This document shows, in pieces, positions 1 to 11,224 of a stretch of 64,000 bases of DNA (positions are counted from its first letter, which is position 1; each line of letters starts with the position of its first letter). The DNA lies in the NCBI GenBank assembly GCA_003988855.1, contig QYAI01000078.1, positions 62,001-126,000 on the forward strand, given 5' to 3'. Origin of the DNA: Arachnopeziza araneosa (Eukaryota > Ascomycota > Leotiomycetes > Helotiales > Arachnopezizaceae). The notes under the pieces were generated by a model. That model saw only the letters and a program-made list of their open reading frames with translations, ran no database searches and was not told the DNA's origin. Position numbers and translations under genes: made by a program.

Positions 1-1337
1 AGTCTATTGGAAGGTATTGGAATCTTCCTGGCTGTCTTTTTTGGAAGCTTGATTATTGGAGTACTTGTCGGAATAGCGACAGCTCTGGCTCTGAAGTTCA
101 CTTATGTTAGGAGAGCTCCCAAAATTGAGAGTTGTTTAGTGATCTTGATCGCATATGCAAGCTATTTCTTCTCAAATGGCTTGCATATGTCAGGTAAGCC
201 TCACTCTCATTGAATATATATGTTTATTAACGTATCCTAGGAATCGTCACTCTGCTCTTCTGCGGCATAACACTCAAGCATTACGCCTACTACAACATGT
301 CTCGCCGCACCCAACTAACAACAAAATACCTCTTTCAAGTCATGGCTCAGCTATCGGAAAATTTCATCTTTATCTATCTCGGGTTATCCCTCTTTACAGA
401 AACCAAATATGATTTCAAACCGCTATTCATCATCATCACCGTTCTGGGAATTTGTGCCGCTCGATGGGCCGCCGTTTTCCCCTTGTCTAAAGCCATAAAT
501 TGGTTCATCCGCTATAGAGCACAGGAACGCGGCCGCGACAGCAACGACGAACTCCCATACAATCATCAAGTTATGCTCTTCTGGGCCGGTCTTCGTGGAG
601 CTGTTGGCGTTGCTTTGGCTGCTGGGCTTGACGGAGCAAATCAATGGATCTTAAGAGCTACGATTCTTGTAGTGGTTGTGCTGACCGTCATCATCTTCGG
701 AGGGACTACGGCACGCATGCTCGAAATACTTGGAATCCGTACCGGTGTGGTAGAAGAAATCGATTCTGACGATGAATTTGACATTGAGGCCGTACCTGGT
801 GCTTCATACTACAAAAATAACACTACAGGTGGTCTCGGGCATCGATCAAGAGGAAATGGTTCTATCCAGTTGGATGGATTGAATGGCATATCACGTGGTT
901 CAGAAAGGGGCAGTTATGTGAGTGGTAACCAGTCTCCCAACCGTGCTCGGCCTTCAAGCCTCAGTCGCAAGAATTCTGGCCCCAACAATCGACCAGACGA
1001 ACAAGATCTACTACAAACCAACCTCTCCAACCCAGATTCAGATGTCGATTCTGATACCTCCGATCTTCCTCCCGCAGTCAAGCGTATAGAAAAGAAGAAA
1101 GCTAGTCCAGACAGAGGAGATTTAGGAAACTATCCCACGGCTGGCACAAGAGATAGGGATACAAACAATGGGGGTGGAAGTGGGATCACCGCTAGTGGTG
1201 CAATCAGTCAACTCCTTCATGGCACTGCTGAGGACCATGCAGAATGGTTTCGGCAGTTGGATGAGGGTTTTATTAAGCCAAAATTATTACTCGACGGTGG
1301 AACAGGATCGAATCACGGGGGACCAAGTGGCTCGTAA
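1..1337 (+). CDS. NHX1: Na+/H+ exchanger (NHX-type), 3' part
   Basis: This is the C-terminal part of a cation/proton antiporter of the fungal endosomal/vacuolar NHX1 type, which exchanges Na+ or K+ for H+; the 5' end lies outside the window. Exon pieces are 1-193 and 241-1337, joined across a 47-base GT-AG intron with the phase closing on a Gly codon. Visible are several hydrophobic membrane helices, the family signature around SENFIFIYLGLSLF and the conserved FWAGLRGAVGVALA stretch in the last membrane segments. After IDSDDEFDIE the remaining roughly 190 residues are hydrophilic, rich in Ser, Gly and Asn, and look like a disordered cytosolic tail. The family assignment is firm; the compartment is inferred from the family. 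Confidence 0.93.
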
Positions 1338-2484
1338 TTCCAAGGGAGAAGATGGAGAGACGGCTTGTAAGGTATTCTGGATGAGATCGGTAGGACTGGA
1401 AAGGGTCGGATGCATGGTTGGGGCGTTTGGCGTTGAAGGCATGAGCCTCTGTACCAAATAGATGTATAGATGCATAGATATGCATTAGTGCAATCGTGTT
1501 TATATTATACCCTCCATCATCTTGCGTAGGCAGTCTGTGAATTGACAATCAACGACGGATAACACGATAAGATTCTCTCCCTCCGAAAGACCATCTAAAC
1601 ATTCTCCGATATTCATCTACTACTACATATACACAGCACTGCACTGAAGCATTAAGACAAAGCACTGTAGATCCTCTCTCCTGCCTTATCCTACTTAATA
1701 CCAATAAGTAATGATATCTCTATTCAAAAATCTCATCACTTTATTAATCTCTCTTCTGTGTGCGATGCTTGGAAACTATTTCCAGATCTCTGATGTCACT
1801 TTTCGATTGCTGTATCCTACCGTCTGTATCCTACCGTCTCTATCCTATTATCTCTGTTCTATCATCTCTACTCCACATATCCCTCTCTCTGCCGCTGTAA
1901 CCAGAGAACAGAATATCTCAAGGAGGGTTGACATCTTAGCCGTATATATCCATGTATTGATAAAATAAAATAAAATAAAATCAGACATCTCAACAGCAAA
2001 GAAGAGCGTGAGAGAGATTTTTTTCATCCGTCGATGAGTGGCATCTTTCGTTTAAAAAAAATTATTTGGTTTGCGCATAAGGAAAATAATATCTTGCCGT
2101 GATCTGTTTAGAATATTTATTTAAAAATTGGTGGGATAGATACGGATTTGGTGGTGGTTGATCTCAGTTTTAGAATGTAACTGGGGATTGAAATTGGAAT
2201 TCTGTCATTCAGAGAGAGATAGTCGAGTTGAGGAAGGTATTACAGTGGATAGAGAAGAAGGCTACAGAGATGGTTGAGTAGGCTCAAAGAGCCGTCTCAG
2301 AATTAATTCGCTGACTATCAATAAGTGGGCGAGATGGGAGACTCTCTTTCACGTTTCTGGGACGAGCGAGTTTGACTATGATGCTCATGCCATGGTTTTC
2401 ATTTCTAATATACCCAATTAAAACGCCTGATATGCAACTCAAACTTGCGTATTCTATACACCGATCCCTCATATCTCACTCAGT
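1338..2484. other. Intergenic, no gene seen
   Basis: No convincing ORF or splice-linked exon was found. The stretch is AT-rich, with imperfect short repeats around 1815-1860 (pyrimidine-rich TATCCTACCGTC-like units) and an AATAA microsatellite at about 1964-1981. It holds the 3' flanks of two convergent genes (NHX upstream, PBN1 on the minus strand). Confidence 0.6.
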
Positions 2485-4085
2485 TCACTTCCTCTTCTTC
2501 TCCTTTAGTGACTTCTTCTCTCCCTTATCACTAGATCTAGAACCCCACCCAACCTTCATTCCCACTTGTAACAAAGACCATGCAACCCACAAAAAGCCTA
2601 GCAATATCGCCACGGCTGTTCCACTTTCAACCCAACCAGATTTATCCAAGTCCAGCACCGGAACAGTCACTCCCATAACAGTTCCTTCTCCCTCAAGAAC
2701 TTCAGGACTCAAACCCCAGAAGAGCGTTCTGACTCCAAAGAAACCATCATACCCCAAATTTGTCTTCTCAAACGGATTCACCGTGAATTTTGACCCCTCT
2801 TCTGCTGTACAAGCCCAGAAGACTACGGGATAAGGGATTGAGACATTGGTGTAGCCACTGCTATTATGTGTAGGAGGAAGATAACGGAGGTGCGTTGGGA
2901 TTTGAGCTGTGAATGACGAATCTGAGGATGAGGAGGTGGTGGAAGGAGGAGAAAGTTCAATCAGCGCTGAAGAACCCCATTTTCCCTCCGTGTAGGATGG
3001 AGCTTCAAGATCCACGCCAGGGGTTAGGTAATGTAGCGCTGAGAGGTTTTTGGAGCGGAGGAAGAGCGGATCAGTGAATTGGTAGCGGTCCAGGAAGAGG
3101 GTGTTGGGGAGCGTGAGGTGGGCATGTAGTCTGCATCCTGCATCTTCCTGAGGGGGTTTCGAGGCGGATATAGAGAGAGAAAGAGTTGGATGGAGACCGG
3201 TGGGGTCCTGGAAGGAGGAGGTGAATATCTCTGGCGATGGGTGATGTCGGGAGGGAAATGAGAAGAGAGTGGCTTTGGGGTGGTCGTCTTCTCCTATGAC
3301 TGTTAAGAAACCACCAAGAGAGAGTTCGGATGGTTCAGTGGATGGAGAGACAGAGAGAACTCCTACTTCTAGCCTGGAGGAGTAGGGATGCGTTATGCTT
3401 ATGCTTTGTGTGGAAGGTGGGTAGTAGGATGAGATTACTAGGGCGTGGGAGATGGAGGTGTAGGATAGGTCGAAAGTCGCGGCTTCTTCGAGCGTAGAGA
3501 GACGAGTGAGACAAGGTGTTTGAAGAGTCGGTGGGAGAGAGCCACAGATCTTGTGGTGTATGTAATCAGAGAGGGGTTTAAGGGTTGGAAGGCGAGTGTA
3601 GTACTGATGAGTGGTTGAGTGAGAGAAGCGTTCAGTGGGGAGGCTTGTGAAAGATTCCTTGAGTTGGTTAAAAAATTTCCTCTTGAGATATGGGGAATAA
3701 ATACATCAGGGGATATACAGTCCATATCTCCAAACACCTTCTGTAAGATCTGGCATAATGAAGGCCCATTCTGCACTCCCTTCTCGTCCTTGGAACGTTT
3801 CCCGGTCTGCGGCGTGTAGAAAACATGCAGGCCAGGACTCAACCTTGAAACAAGTGGTGATATACTCTCGTACTCCCTCTCCGTAACCCAGCGTATATGC
3901 AGCTCATGGCTACTTTTCAGCACCGAGTATAATTCCAGCGGCAGCCCTTCCGTCAATCCAATCGTAATCCGCTCTTCTCTCGCAGCTTTGATTGATTTCG
4001 TCGATATGGAATCATTGGTCACAATTAACAAATCCGGATCTATCGAATCGTTCGGCTCTTGAAAATAAGTGATTCGTTGACGCAT
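2485..4085 (-). CDS. PBN1: PBN1 / PIG-X, GPI mannosyltransferase 1 subunit (one frame break)
   Basis: The product resembles Pbn1, the ER-membrane partner of the mannosyltransferase that adds the first mannose to GPI anchors. The start is taken at MRQRITYF, where family members begin; a longer in-frame reading to 4166 is possible. The C-terminal half is very characteristic (CRLHAHLTLPNTLFLDRYQ, IPYPVVFWACTAEEGSKF, NLGYDGFFG), followed by one hydrophobic helix (about TAVAILLGFLWVAWSLL) and a basic tail. No intron is visible. The reading frame slips by one base near 3565-3585, within a run of A and C on the coding strand: upstream the frame reads FQPLNP, downstream it resumes at DYIHHKICG and stays open to the stop at 2485. 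No GT-AG intron can explain the slip. Since GPI synthesis is essential, an assembly indel is more likely than a dead gene. Confidence 0.85.
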
Positions 4086-4356
4086 GGTTCCTGGAGGGTT
4101 GGAGGAGGAGAGAAGGCCGCTGAAGCCTTGGAGCTCGAATGGCAGAATCCACCAAATCCATGTCACCGCCCAGATGTCAATTCACTGACGAGGCTGCCCG
4201 CACACAACATACATAGTGGCGACGACGACTGAAAACGAACAACTGTCCTTTCCACAAACAACTATAAGACCGATCTGCGTCCCTCAAATCGCCCATGTAA
4301 AAACTTGCAACCTGCGGTCTCTGACTGCGTACCACCTCAACATTTCTTACGAGATC
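4086..4356. promoter_or_regulatory. Shared divergent promoter region PBN1/SARAF
   Basis: A 271-base gap separates the start codons of two divergently transcribed genes. It must hold both 5' UTRs and promoters. No specific binding site is identified. Confidence 0.5.
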
Positions 4357-5307
4357 ATGAAGATGCATATCCTCTCAACTTTTCTCGCCCTTGTCCTCCT
4401 CGCGCTCACTCCCATCTCGCTCGGCGCTCACAACCAGCCTAATTCCAAGCCTCCTAGCAAAAACGCCATCCTCCTCTCTCGGGTTCGGACCCTGACCCTC
4501 CGTGCTAACGCAAGAACCGCACATCGACGCATTCCCTCGGTACCAGAACTGACCTGTACTGGCCCAGGATGCGCTCACTACAATGTGGATATCATGCGGT
4601 GCAAGAATCAAGGGTCCGCTTATGCAGAAGAGGATGTCGAGTGGACCTGTACAGCTTCTCTCCCTGAAGAATTCAAGCTGGGAAGTACAGATGTAAGCTG
4701 TGAAGGCTACAGCAGTAAGGATGATGAGTTTGTGTTGAAGGGAAGTTGTGGAGCGGAATATCGACTGCTTTTGACCGATAAGGGGGAGGAGAAATATGGA
4801 AAGCCTGGATTCTGGGGTGGAGGATCAAGGAAAGGAAATGCAAAAGGAAGTGTGAAGGATAAGGATGGGTGGACCTTCAGCTCCTTTTCATTTGCAGTTA
4901 TTTTCTTAGGGGTTGCGGCTTGGATATTATGGGCTATGTATAGGTCTCTTCCGCCGGCAGCGGCAGAAGACAGAGTCCCTAGGCGACCTGGCGGTGGATG
5001 GGGTGGTGGAGGAGGAGGCCCAGATGATCCTTGGGATCCACCGCCACCGTATCCTGGCAAGAGGTACAATTATGGACGGCGGCAAGAAGGATGGAGACCT
5101 GGATTTTGGAGTGGTGCTTTGGGAGGTGCAGCAGCTGGGTATGCGGCAGGTTCAAGAGCGAACAGACAACAACCAGCGCCTCAAAGAAATCAAGGATGGT
5201 TTGGAGGAAACAGTGGAGGGGACTTTACAGCGCCCCAGCGAACGTCATCAAGTCCCAGCTCAACTAGACACGAGAGTACCGGTTTCGGTTCCACTACTAG
5301 GAGATAG
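4357..5307 (+). CDS. SARAF/TMEM66-like store-operated calcium entry regulator
   Basis: This intronless 316-residue protein belongs to the SARAF (TMEM66) family, ER membrane proteins that in animals dampen store-operated calcium entry. The ATG at 4357 is chosen because it opens a clear signal peptide (MKMHILSTFLALVLLAL); the frame is open further upstream but without one. Family landmarks are ILLSRVRTLTLR, DIMRCKNQGS, VEWTCTASLPEEFKLGSTDV, CEGYSSKDDEFVLKGSCG and YRLLLTDKGEEKYGK, with paired luminal cysteines, then one membrane helix (FAVIFLGVAAWILWAMY). The cytosolic tail is Gly/Pro/Trp-rich (GGGWGGGGGG, DPPPPYPGKRYNYG) and includes the WRPGFWSGALGGAAAGYAAG segment. The family call is strong; whether the fungal protein regulates calcium entry is inferred. 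Confidence 0.93.
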   Translation: MKMHILSTFLALVLLALTPISLGAHNQPNSKPPSKNAILLSRVRTLTLRANARTAHRRIPSVPELTCTGPGCAHYNVDIMRCKNQGSAYAEEDVEWTCTASLPEEFKLGSTDVSCEGYSSKDDEFVLKGSCGAEYRLLLTDKGEEKYGKPGFWGGGSRKGNAKGSVKDKDGWTFSSFSFAVIFLGVAAWILWAMYRSLPPAAAEDRVPRRPGGGWGGGGGGPDDPWDPPPPYPGKRYNYGRRQEGWRPGFWSGALGGAAAGYAAGSRANRQQPAPQRNQGWFGGNSGGDFTAPQRTSSSPSSTRHESTGFGSTTRR

Positions 5308-5593
5308 TTGCAAAGTCTTGATTATTTCGTAATTTCTACTACATACACGTACCCAACAGGATCGCCGTTGGAGCACCGATATTGAAAACACCAGGGGTGT
5401 TTCTAGAAAGAAAGGAAATAAATTTTGTACAGTAATGGGTGTTTAGCTCCAGCTATGCACGAATTAGCAGCCAAACCTCCCTTTATGCAATCATACACGA
5501 CCATCAGGTATATGGTCTTGGAGAACGCCTAAAATGAATCCCATAATCCAACAACGAATAATATCGCAAGTGGGAGATGTAGCAAGATACCAA

Positions 5594-8203
5594 TCATAGG
5601 TGGATGGCCATGACATCGTTGGCACTAAATGCTTGAGAGCAATTGGGACATTTTCGCATACGATTGGAAAGACGATCCTCCACGCAGCCTTTGCAGAAAG
5701 TATGACCACAGACTCTAATGACGGTGTCCTTAAAGTTACTGCGGCAGATGGTGCAAAGCGCAAGAGTCTAGAGGTGTCAGCATAGCTCTCAAAATATAAA
5801 ATCAACTCACCCTAAGCATTTCTTCCTCGCCTGATTGGTTGCTCAAGCTTTTGGTTCTCCACTTGTCTCTATCTCTTTGTGCTTCCTCATACTTTACACG
5901 TAGCTGGCCTATCTCGATTTCGATATCATGGATTCGTTGCTTCGTCGCCGAGTTGTTTGAGTCTTTAGCCTTCAGCATATTAGTGAGCTCAACGACTTGA
6001 TTCCTGAGAGTCTCTGATTTGCTAGTGGCATCTCGGCTTGTCGCTTCCATCTTCTTATGTTCTGTCATGACCGAGGTATTTGCTTGCTTCATATCGCTGA
6101 GTTGTTTCTCTAAATTACTAAGGAGAGATCTGTTGGACGTCTCAACGTCCTTAAGTTGCGTAATGATCTCTGAACTCTTTGCGTTCTGTGCTTTGAGAGT
6201 ACGAACTTCTCCCACACGAGTATCCATATCCTTTCGGGCAGCAAAGTACTTCTGATCCGCCTTACTCTTTTCCGCTAGCAGGATCTGAACCTTCTCCTCG
6301 AGGGCCGACAAGTCTCCAAGCTTCTTCGAGCCCAAGGCTTGCATCTTTCTCCATGCAGCTTGCAAAGCTGGCATCTCCTTGTTGATTGCATTATATTCTT
6401 GTTCCATACTCTCATATCTTCGACGAAGTTGCTCAATGTCTAGTTGGTCTAGATCCGGACGTGGTGTGAGGACGGCCGTTGGTTCATTCAGCCGGGCCTG
6501 GAGACGTTCGACTTCAGCTTCAAGAGAAGTAATGCGATCATCCTTGGCAGAGATAAATTCCTTCATGTGTTCTGTCGAGGTTCGGTCCAGATCCTGGCTA
6601 GCTTTGCGCATGCTTACATCTGCTAGTAGTTCATCTCTCGCGGATCGAACCCGGGTAAGATCTGATTCAACTTTCTGAAGCTGGCTTTCCAATTCGCCGG
6701 TCACAATCTCCGCCTCGTTTTCAACCTGGATACGGTATGCAGTTCTTTCAGCTTGATACTTTTCAGCCTCCTCTCGCAACTGAATGTTCGTAGCTTCAAG
6801 ATGGTTGATGCGCCGAATGACATCCTCGTGCTGGGACCGCAATTGTTTGAATAGATCTGTGCGTGCATAATCATCTTCATTCAGGTTCGAAAGTCGAGCG
6901 CTCGCCGCGGTCAGCTGTTCGGTGAACAACTTGTTCTCGGCCGAGATTGCATCCAGCTGTTCCTTTTGTTGAGCAATTATTGCTGTAGCTTCTTGAAGCG
7001 CAGTCTTAGAGGCCTCATTCTCCTCCTTGATGCCGTTGGCCATCTCAACATCGCCGTTCTCAACACCTCCGATGCCGCTACCCGCATTGTTGCTGGTTCC
7101 AGCAATGGCCTGTTGTTCTAGCTTGGCGACAGCAGCACTCTTAGCCCGATCAAGTTTCTTTTCAGCTTTAATATATCTCAAGGAAGCAGTCTCTAAACGT
7201 TCGGTGAGTTCGTCCTTCTCGGATCGTAGCCTATCAAACTTGATAACATATTCCTTCTGAGAGGCCAAAAGCTTAGTGATCTTGGCTTGGAAATCTTGGA
7301 TATCCTTTGAGGGCTGGCCACGAGTAGCAGTAAGATTGGTGAATATGTGACTAAGTTTGGATTTAATCTCCTTGGCTCTCGATGCAAGATGCGTTTGAAA
7401 ATCCTCGGAACCTTTGAAGGATAAAGAAGTTGGGAACTTGGCTGTTCACATTATTAGCGCAATCTCGACCATAATCAAAGATATAACCGACTGTCAATAT
7501 CTTCGTCAGAGGGAACTTCGTCTTCAACTAGCAATTTTACTTCATCCAACAACTGCCGAGATGTGAGCTTCTACCCGGTGTTAGGACGCGTTGAAGGGGT
7601 TCACCTGTGTCCACCAAGCATCAACAACTCGCAAGTGGTCATCATGATCTACAGCTCTCCTCTGAACATCTTTCAACTGGGACTGTATGGTATCTCTCTC
7701 GCGCTTGTACTCTTGCATCTGCCTGTAGATAGCATCCTTCTGATAATTCTATGGCGCGGTGTGTCAGCAATTGAACTCACAGCCTAATATGTTCTTGCGC
7801 AAGTGGAGAAAACATGTATGGAGGTATATGAGGAGGAGGATATACGTTTCTGCTGGGAACAGGTCTGTCTTATGCAACGTGCTGTGAACAGCAAGCTGTG
7901 CATTAGCATCGGCCAGATGACGTTACATCTTGAGATAGATGACATGTTTAGACCTGAGATGTTGCAAACAAGAAGGGGAAATTGGATATGGGAGCCGTGA
8001 TGACAGGTGAAAGGTGCAGTCGTGTGACAACACTGACATACCTCTAAATCGTTCGCCCATGGCATATCAGCATCCGCAGACGCTTTACCATTGACGGCTT
8101 GTCGTTTGGAGGGTGGTGCGAGTTCATCGCCGGCCGATCTCTTCCTATCCTCCATCTTGGTGAAGGATGGGTGAGATGACTGAACCGAGGTGGATATCGT
8201 CAT
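5594..8203 (-). CDS. BRE1: BRE1 E3 ubiquitin ligase for histone H2B
   Basis: Bre1 with Rad6 monoubiquitinates histone H2B in the nucleus. Five exons (8042-8203, 7605-7748, 7492-7552, 5811-7441, 5594-5767) join in phase to 723 residues, normal for fungal Bre1. The N-terminus has MEDRKRSAGDELAPPSKRQ; the start at 8203 is the farthest in-frame ATG, and the ATG at 8155 is an alternative. The centre is a very long coiled coil (about residues 60-650). The last exon carries a complete C3HC4 RING (CTIC, CGHTFCKGC, CPNC) and the end SANDVMAIHL. Introns 2-4 are 43-52 bases, but intron 1 is 293 bases, long for this locus. The gene is convergent with the SARAF-like gene and divergent from BDP1. Confidence 0.96.
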
Positions 8204-8549
8204 CAGATTGTGCGCGCCAGTTGGCACATGAAATCCAAGTGATAGAGTGAGTGAAGAGTCGACCTACTGCGCGATTGCAGCACGTCAAGAGGTGGTTGTG
8301 TTGTGTCGTGGTGGCAAGACAGTAGATGAATTTGGAGATGAGGTTGAAAATAAAGAATGCCCATCACCCTTTCGAAGGTTAAATTTCCGGCCTTGCCTGA
8401 TTTGGATAACGCTTACGCTAACCCGTTTGGATTTCAAGAGTCTGTGCGCTGCCATTCGAGATTTGAATCATAGCCTCACCAACCCCGCCATCTTTTCCTG
8501 AAGAGCCTGACGTCCTACAACGAGCAATGTCAGGTCTGCAATCGCCATT
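8204..8549. promoter_or_regulatory. Divergent promoter region BRE1/BDP1
   Basis: A 346-base gap lies between the start codons of BRE1 (minus) and BDP1 (plus), both conserved nuclear genes. It contains no supported ORF and must serve both promoters. No defined site was recognised. Confidence 0.5.
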
Positions 8550-10811
8550 ATGCTGAGGAAGAAGACCAAGACTTTCGCCCCTGCGAAAGTTGGGGCTCGA
8601 AAACCTGGAGCTCCATCCTCGACCCCATCATCTGCAAGACCCAGCGTCGAGCCACGAGGCCAGTCGCAAACTCCAGCTCCGACGCAAACACAGCCTGAGA
8701 TTATTGACCTCGACGCTCAAGGGCCATCTGCAACCTCTGCAGCGTCTGGCTCCCAAACGATCGACCTGACAACCACTTTAGGGTTACGGGATGAGAGTCG
8801 CGGACGGTCAATCGTCAGAATCCCCGAAATAGGAATTTCTACGAGTAGCAAAACTTTAAAGAGAAGGGCGAGAGAGGATGATAGTATAGAACCCCTTGCA
8901 AAGCGAGTTGCTATCGAGACAAATCAAACCGCTTCCTCTGCACCAGAAATTATAATCACTGCTGTCCGAACTGAACTCTCACAGCTACCGGTTGAAGATT
9001 TCACACTGCAGAACAGCGCAGCACAAGAACATAATTCTAGTCTGAGTCAATTGAGCCGAAATTCATTGGAATATCAAGCGCAGTCTTCGGCAAACCGGAT
9101 ATCACCCGGTCTTGAGAGACGATTAGATAGCAGTGAAATTCGACCAGATTTTACATCTAGGACCGCTTCTGCGAGTCAACCAGCAACTACGACTAACGAT
9201 ACGCAAGCGAGAACCGCACAGATCATACCTTCGATCGAGACAAGTCAGCATGCTTCTACAAACTCGCTGCCTGCAGCCCAGCAACCAACTCCCTCGCATC
9301 CTCCCGAATCACAATCCACAATCGAGAGTCAGAGATCCGAATCCGAATCCCAAGATGAGACGCCAGAGCCACCTAGATATAGATATCCCTCCCCTGACAA
9401 TATCCCTCCCATTGTGGGGCAAGTCATTTCTGTCTCTCCTGGTCCAGCGAGCATGGGGCCTCCGGGCGGCGGCACTGCAGTAGTTGTTGGACCGGTGGCA
9501 TCAGGACCAGAGATTGTTTTATCAGCGACCTTGAACCCTGATGGTTCATCTGCTGTTGCTCAGGTTCCGGCACCAGATCCAGCGAAAGCGAAGAAGCCGA
9601 GGCGACAATCCACTAAGAAGAAGAAGGTGCAGACTGTCGAGGATGGGGAGCGAGCCAACTTGAACTTACAGCTCAACAAGGCGACGGGAGAGAACAAACG
9701 AGTACGTAAAAAGAAAAAGAAGGAGGAGAAGAAATCAAGGAAGAAACGGGATGAGACACCAGATGGAGCTGAAGACGAGGAAATTGACGCTACGACAATG
9801 ACCATGAGTGAATTATGTTCGGATCTCAAGATTGGCAAAAAGTCAAGACGCCACGATGAGATTAAGGAAAGAATACAGAGGCAGAAGGCGGAGTTAGCAA
9901 AAGCGAAGTTTCGCAAATCCCATCCCGAACTCGTCGCACTCGTGGAGGGTATGGAAGAAGCCGCGCCGCGAGCAGGCGAGGCCGATGAAGAAAGTGTAGC
10001 AGGTGCAGAAGGCGAAGCCGGTCCATCTGGAAACGACGAAGAGGCGAACAATAACCGTGAACCTACACCGGATCCAATGGTTGGCTCAGGACCCAAGATG
10101 CGAATTGTGGACGGACACCTCGTCCTTGACGAAAGTTCTCTTCAAATCGACCGCCACAAGCGTGCAGAAGCTGATGTTCTGATCACCAAAACGGTTGAAG
10201 AAAATGAGTTTACCCGAGTCATCACGGCCGGCACGTACATGAAACGGGAGAGAGCTCAGCAATGGGATGACGAAGAGATGGACCTCTTCTACCGCGGCCT
10301 CCGCATGTTTGGCACCGATTTTCAGATGATCTCACAAATGTTCCCTACGCGAAATCGCAGACAGATCAAGCTCAAATTCAATTCAGAGGAGAAGAAGAAC
10401 CCACGAATGATCACCAAAGCTCTACTTGGCATCAAAGAGGAGATTGACATGGAAGAATTCCAACAACTGAGCAACGTGAAACTGGAGCCGGTCGAAGCCA
10501 TCCGCGCAGAGCATGACGCTTTCGAAGCTCAACAGAATGCCGAAGTCGAACGTGACGCAGCTGCACAAGCAGAGGAAACGAGACAGAAGAAAGCTTCCAT
10601 CCACGCGGGTAGATTAGCTGCGAAGAACCTCCTTGATAGTGTAGAGCTCAGCGACGAAGAACAACCCGGCAGTAGCGCAAAGGAGAATTCTGATCCGAAG
10701 GGCAAAGGCAAGGGGAAAGCCAAAGCCAAAGCTAAGCCGAGGAAGAATAAGAATAAGCACAGCATGCATGGTGGTGGAGAAGAGGTCATTGTTGATGGAA
10801 GGATTGATTAG
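8550..10811 (+). CDS. BDP1: BDP1 (TFIIIB B'' subunit), SANT domain
   Basis: Bdp1 is the B'' subunit of TFIIIB, which places RNA polymerase III on tRNA and 5S genes. The gene reads as one exon of 753 residues from the ATG at 8550 (MLRKKTKTFAPAK); the nearby ATG at 8527 is in another frame. The first 350 residues are low complexity, rich in Ser, Pro, Thr and Gln; a strongly basic stretch (KKPRRQSTKKKK, VRKKKKKEEKKSRKK) follows, then acidic linkers. The diagnostic part is the extended SANT/Myb domain at about residues 560-625: RAQQWDDEEMDLFYRGLRMF, FGTDFQMISQMFP, RNRRQIKLKFNSEEKKNP. The tail is again Lys/Ala-rich. Confidence 0.93.
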   Translation: MLRKKTKTFAPAKVGARKPGAPSSTPSSARPSVEPRGQSQTPAPTQTQPEIIDLDAQGPSATSAASGSQTIDLTTTLGLRDESRGRSIVRIPEIGISTSSKTLKRRAREDDSIEPLAKRVAIETNQTASSAPEIIITAVRTELSQLPVEDFTLQNSAAQEHNSSLSQLSRNSLEYQAQSSANRISPGLERRLDSSEIRPDFTSRTASASQPATTTNDTQARTAQIIPSIETSQHASTNSLPAAQQPTPSHPPESQSTIESQRSESESQDETPEPPRYRYPSPDNIPPIVGQVISVSPGPASMGPPGGGTAVVVGPVASGPEIVLSATLNPDGSSAVAQVPAPDPAKAKKPRRQSTKKKKVQTVEDGERANLNLQLNKATGENKRVRKKKKKEEKKSRKKRDETPDGAEDEEIDATTMTMSELCSDLKIGKKSRRHDEIKERIQRQKAELAKAKFRKSHPELVALVEGMEEAAPRAGEADEESVAGAEGEAGPSGNDEEANNNREPTPDPMVGSGPKMRIVDGHLVLDESSLQIDRHKRAEADVLITKTVEENEFTRVITAGTYMKRERAQQWDDEEMDLFYRGLRMFGTDFQMISQMFPTRNRRQIKLKFNSEEKKNPRMITKALLGIKEEIDMEEFQQLSNVKLEPVEAIRAEHDAFEAQQNAEVERDAAAQAEETRQKKASIHAGRLAAKNLLDSVELSDEEQPGSSAKENSDPKGKGKGKAKAKAKPRKNKNKHSMHGGGEEVIVDGRID

Positions 10812-11224
10812 GGCGTGATATCTCAGATGTTGCATTCATGGGGTTTGCTTGGTAAGGCGCATGGGATATGTCGGCTAGACAAGGCGGCACAGCCATAGAA
10901 GCGAGACATCATAGAGGATGCACATAGAGCAAGCGACCACACGCAGAATAATAAAATCTATTGCTTAAAGTAGACATTATAAAGATGGTCAGCATAGAGC
11001 AATATAACAAGTAGAATAATTAAAATCTATTAAAAGGTTAAACTAGACTTTATAAAAGATGTATAGCACAGAGCAAGTGATACATTCATAATCAACAGCA
11101 TAGCTGAAATCTATTGAACCCAGACCAGTCTACCAAACTACCTGTTATGATTTTCCTCCTCTCTATCAACGGATCAGATTAACCACCCAATGTATCAATG
11201 CATCAAATCAACCGCTCTTCTCTC
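10812..11224. other. Intergenic between convergent genes
   Basis: This holds the 3' flanks of BDP1 and of the beta-glucosidase. It is AT-rich. Around 10940-11120 phrases such as AAATCTATT and AGCATAGAGCAA recur, a weak local repeat. No gene was seen. Confidence 0.5.

Noticed and set aside
9560..10096. 178-residue minus-strand frame over BDP1
   Set aside because: Antisense of a Lys/Glu- and Ser-rich coding exon; its Ser/Phe/Leu composition mirrors the sense codons.
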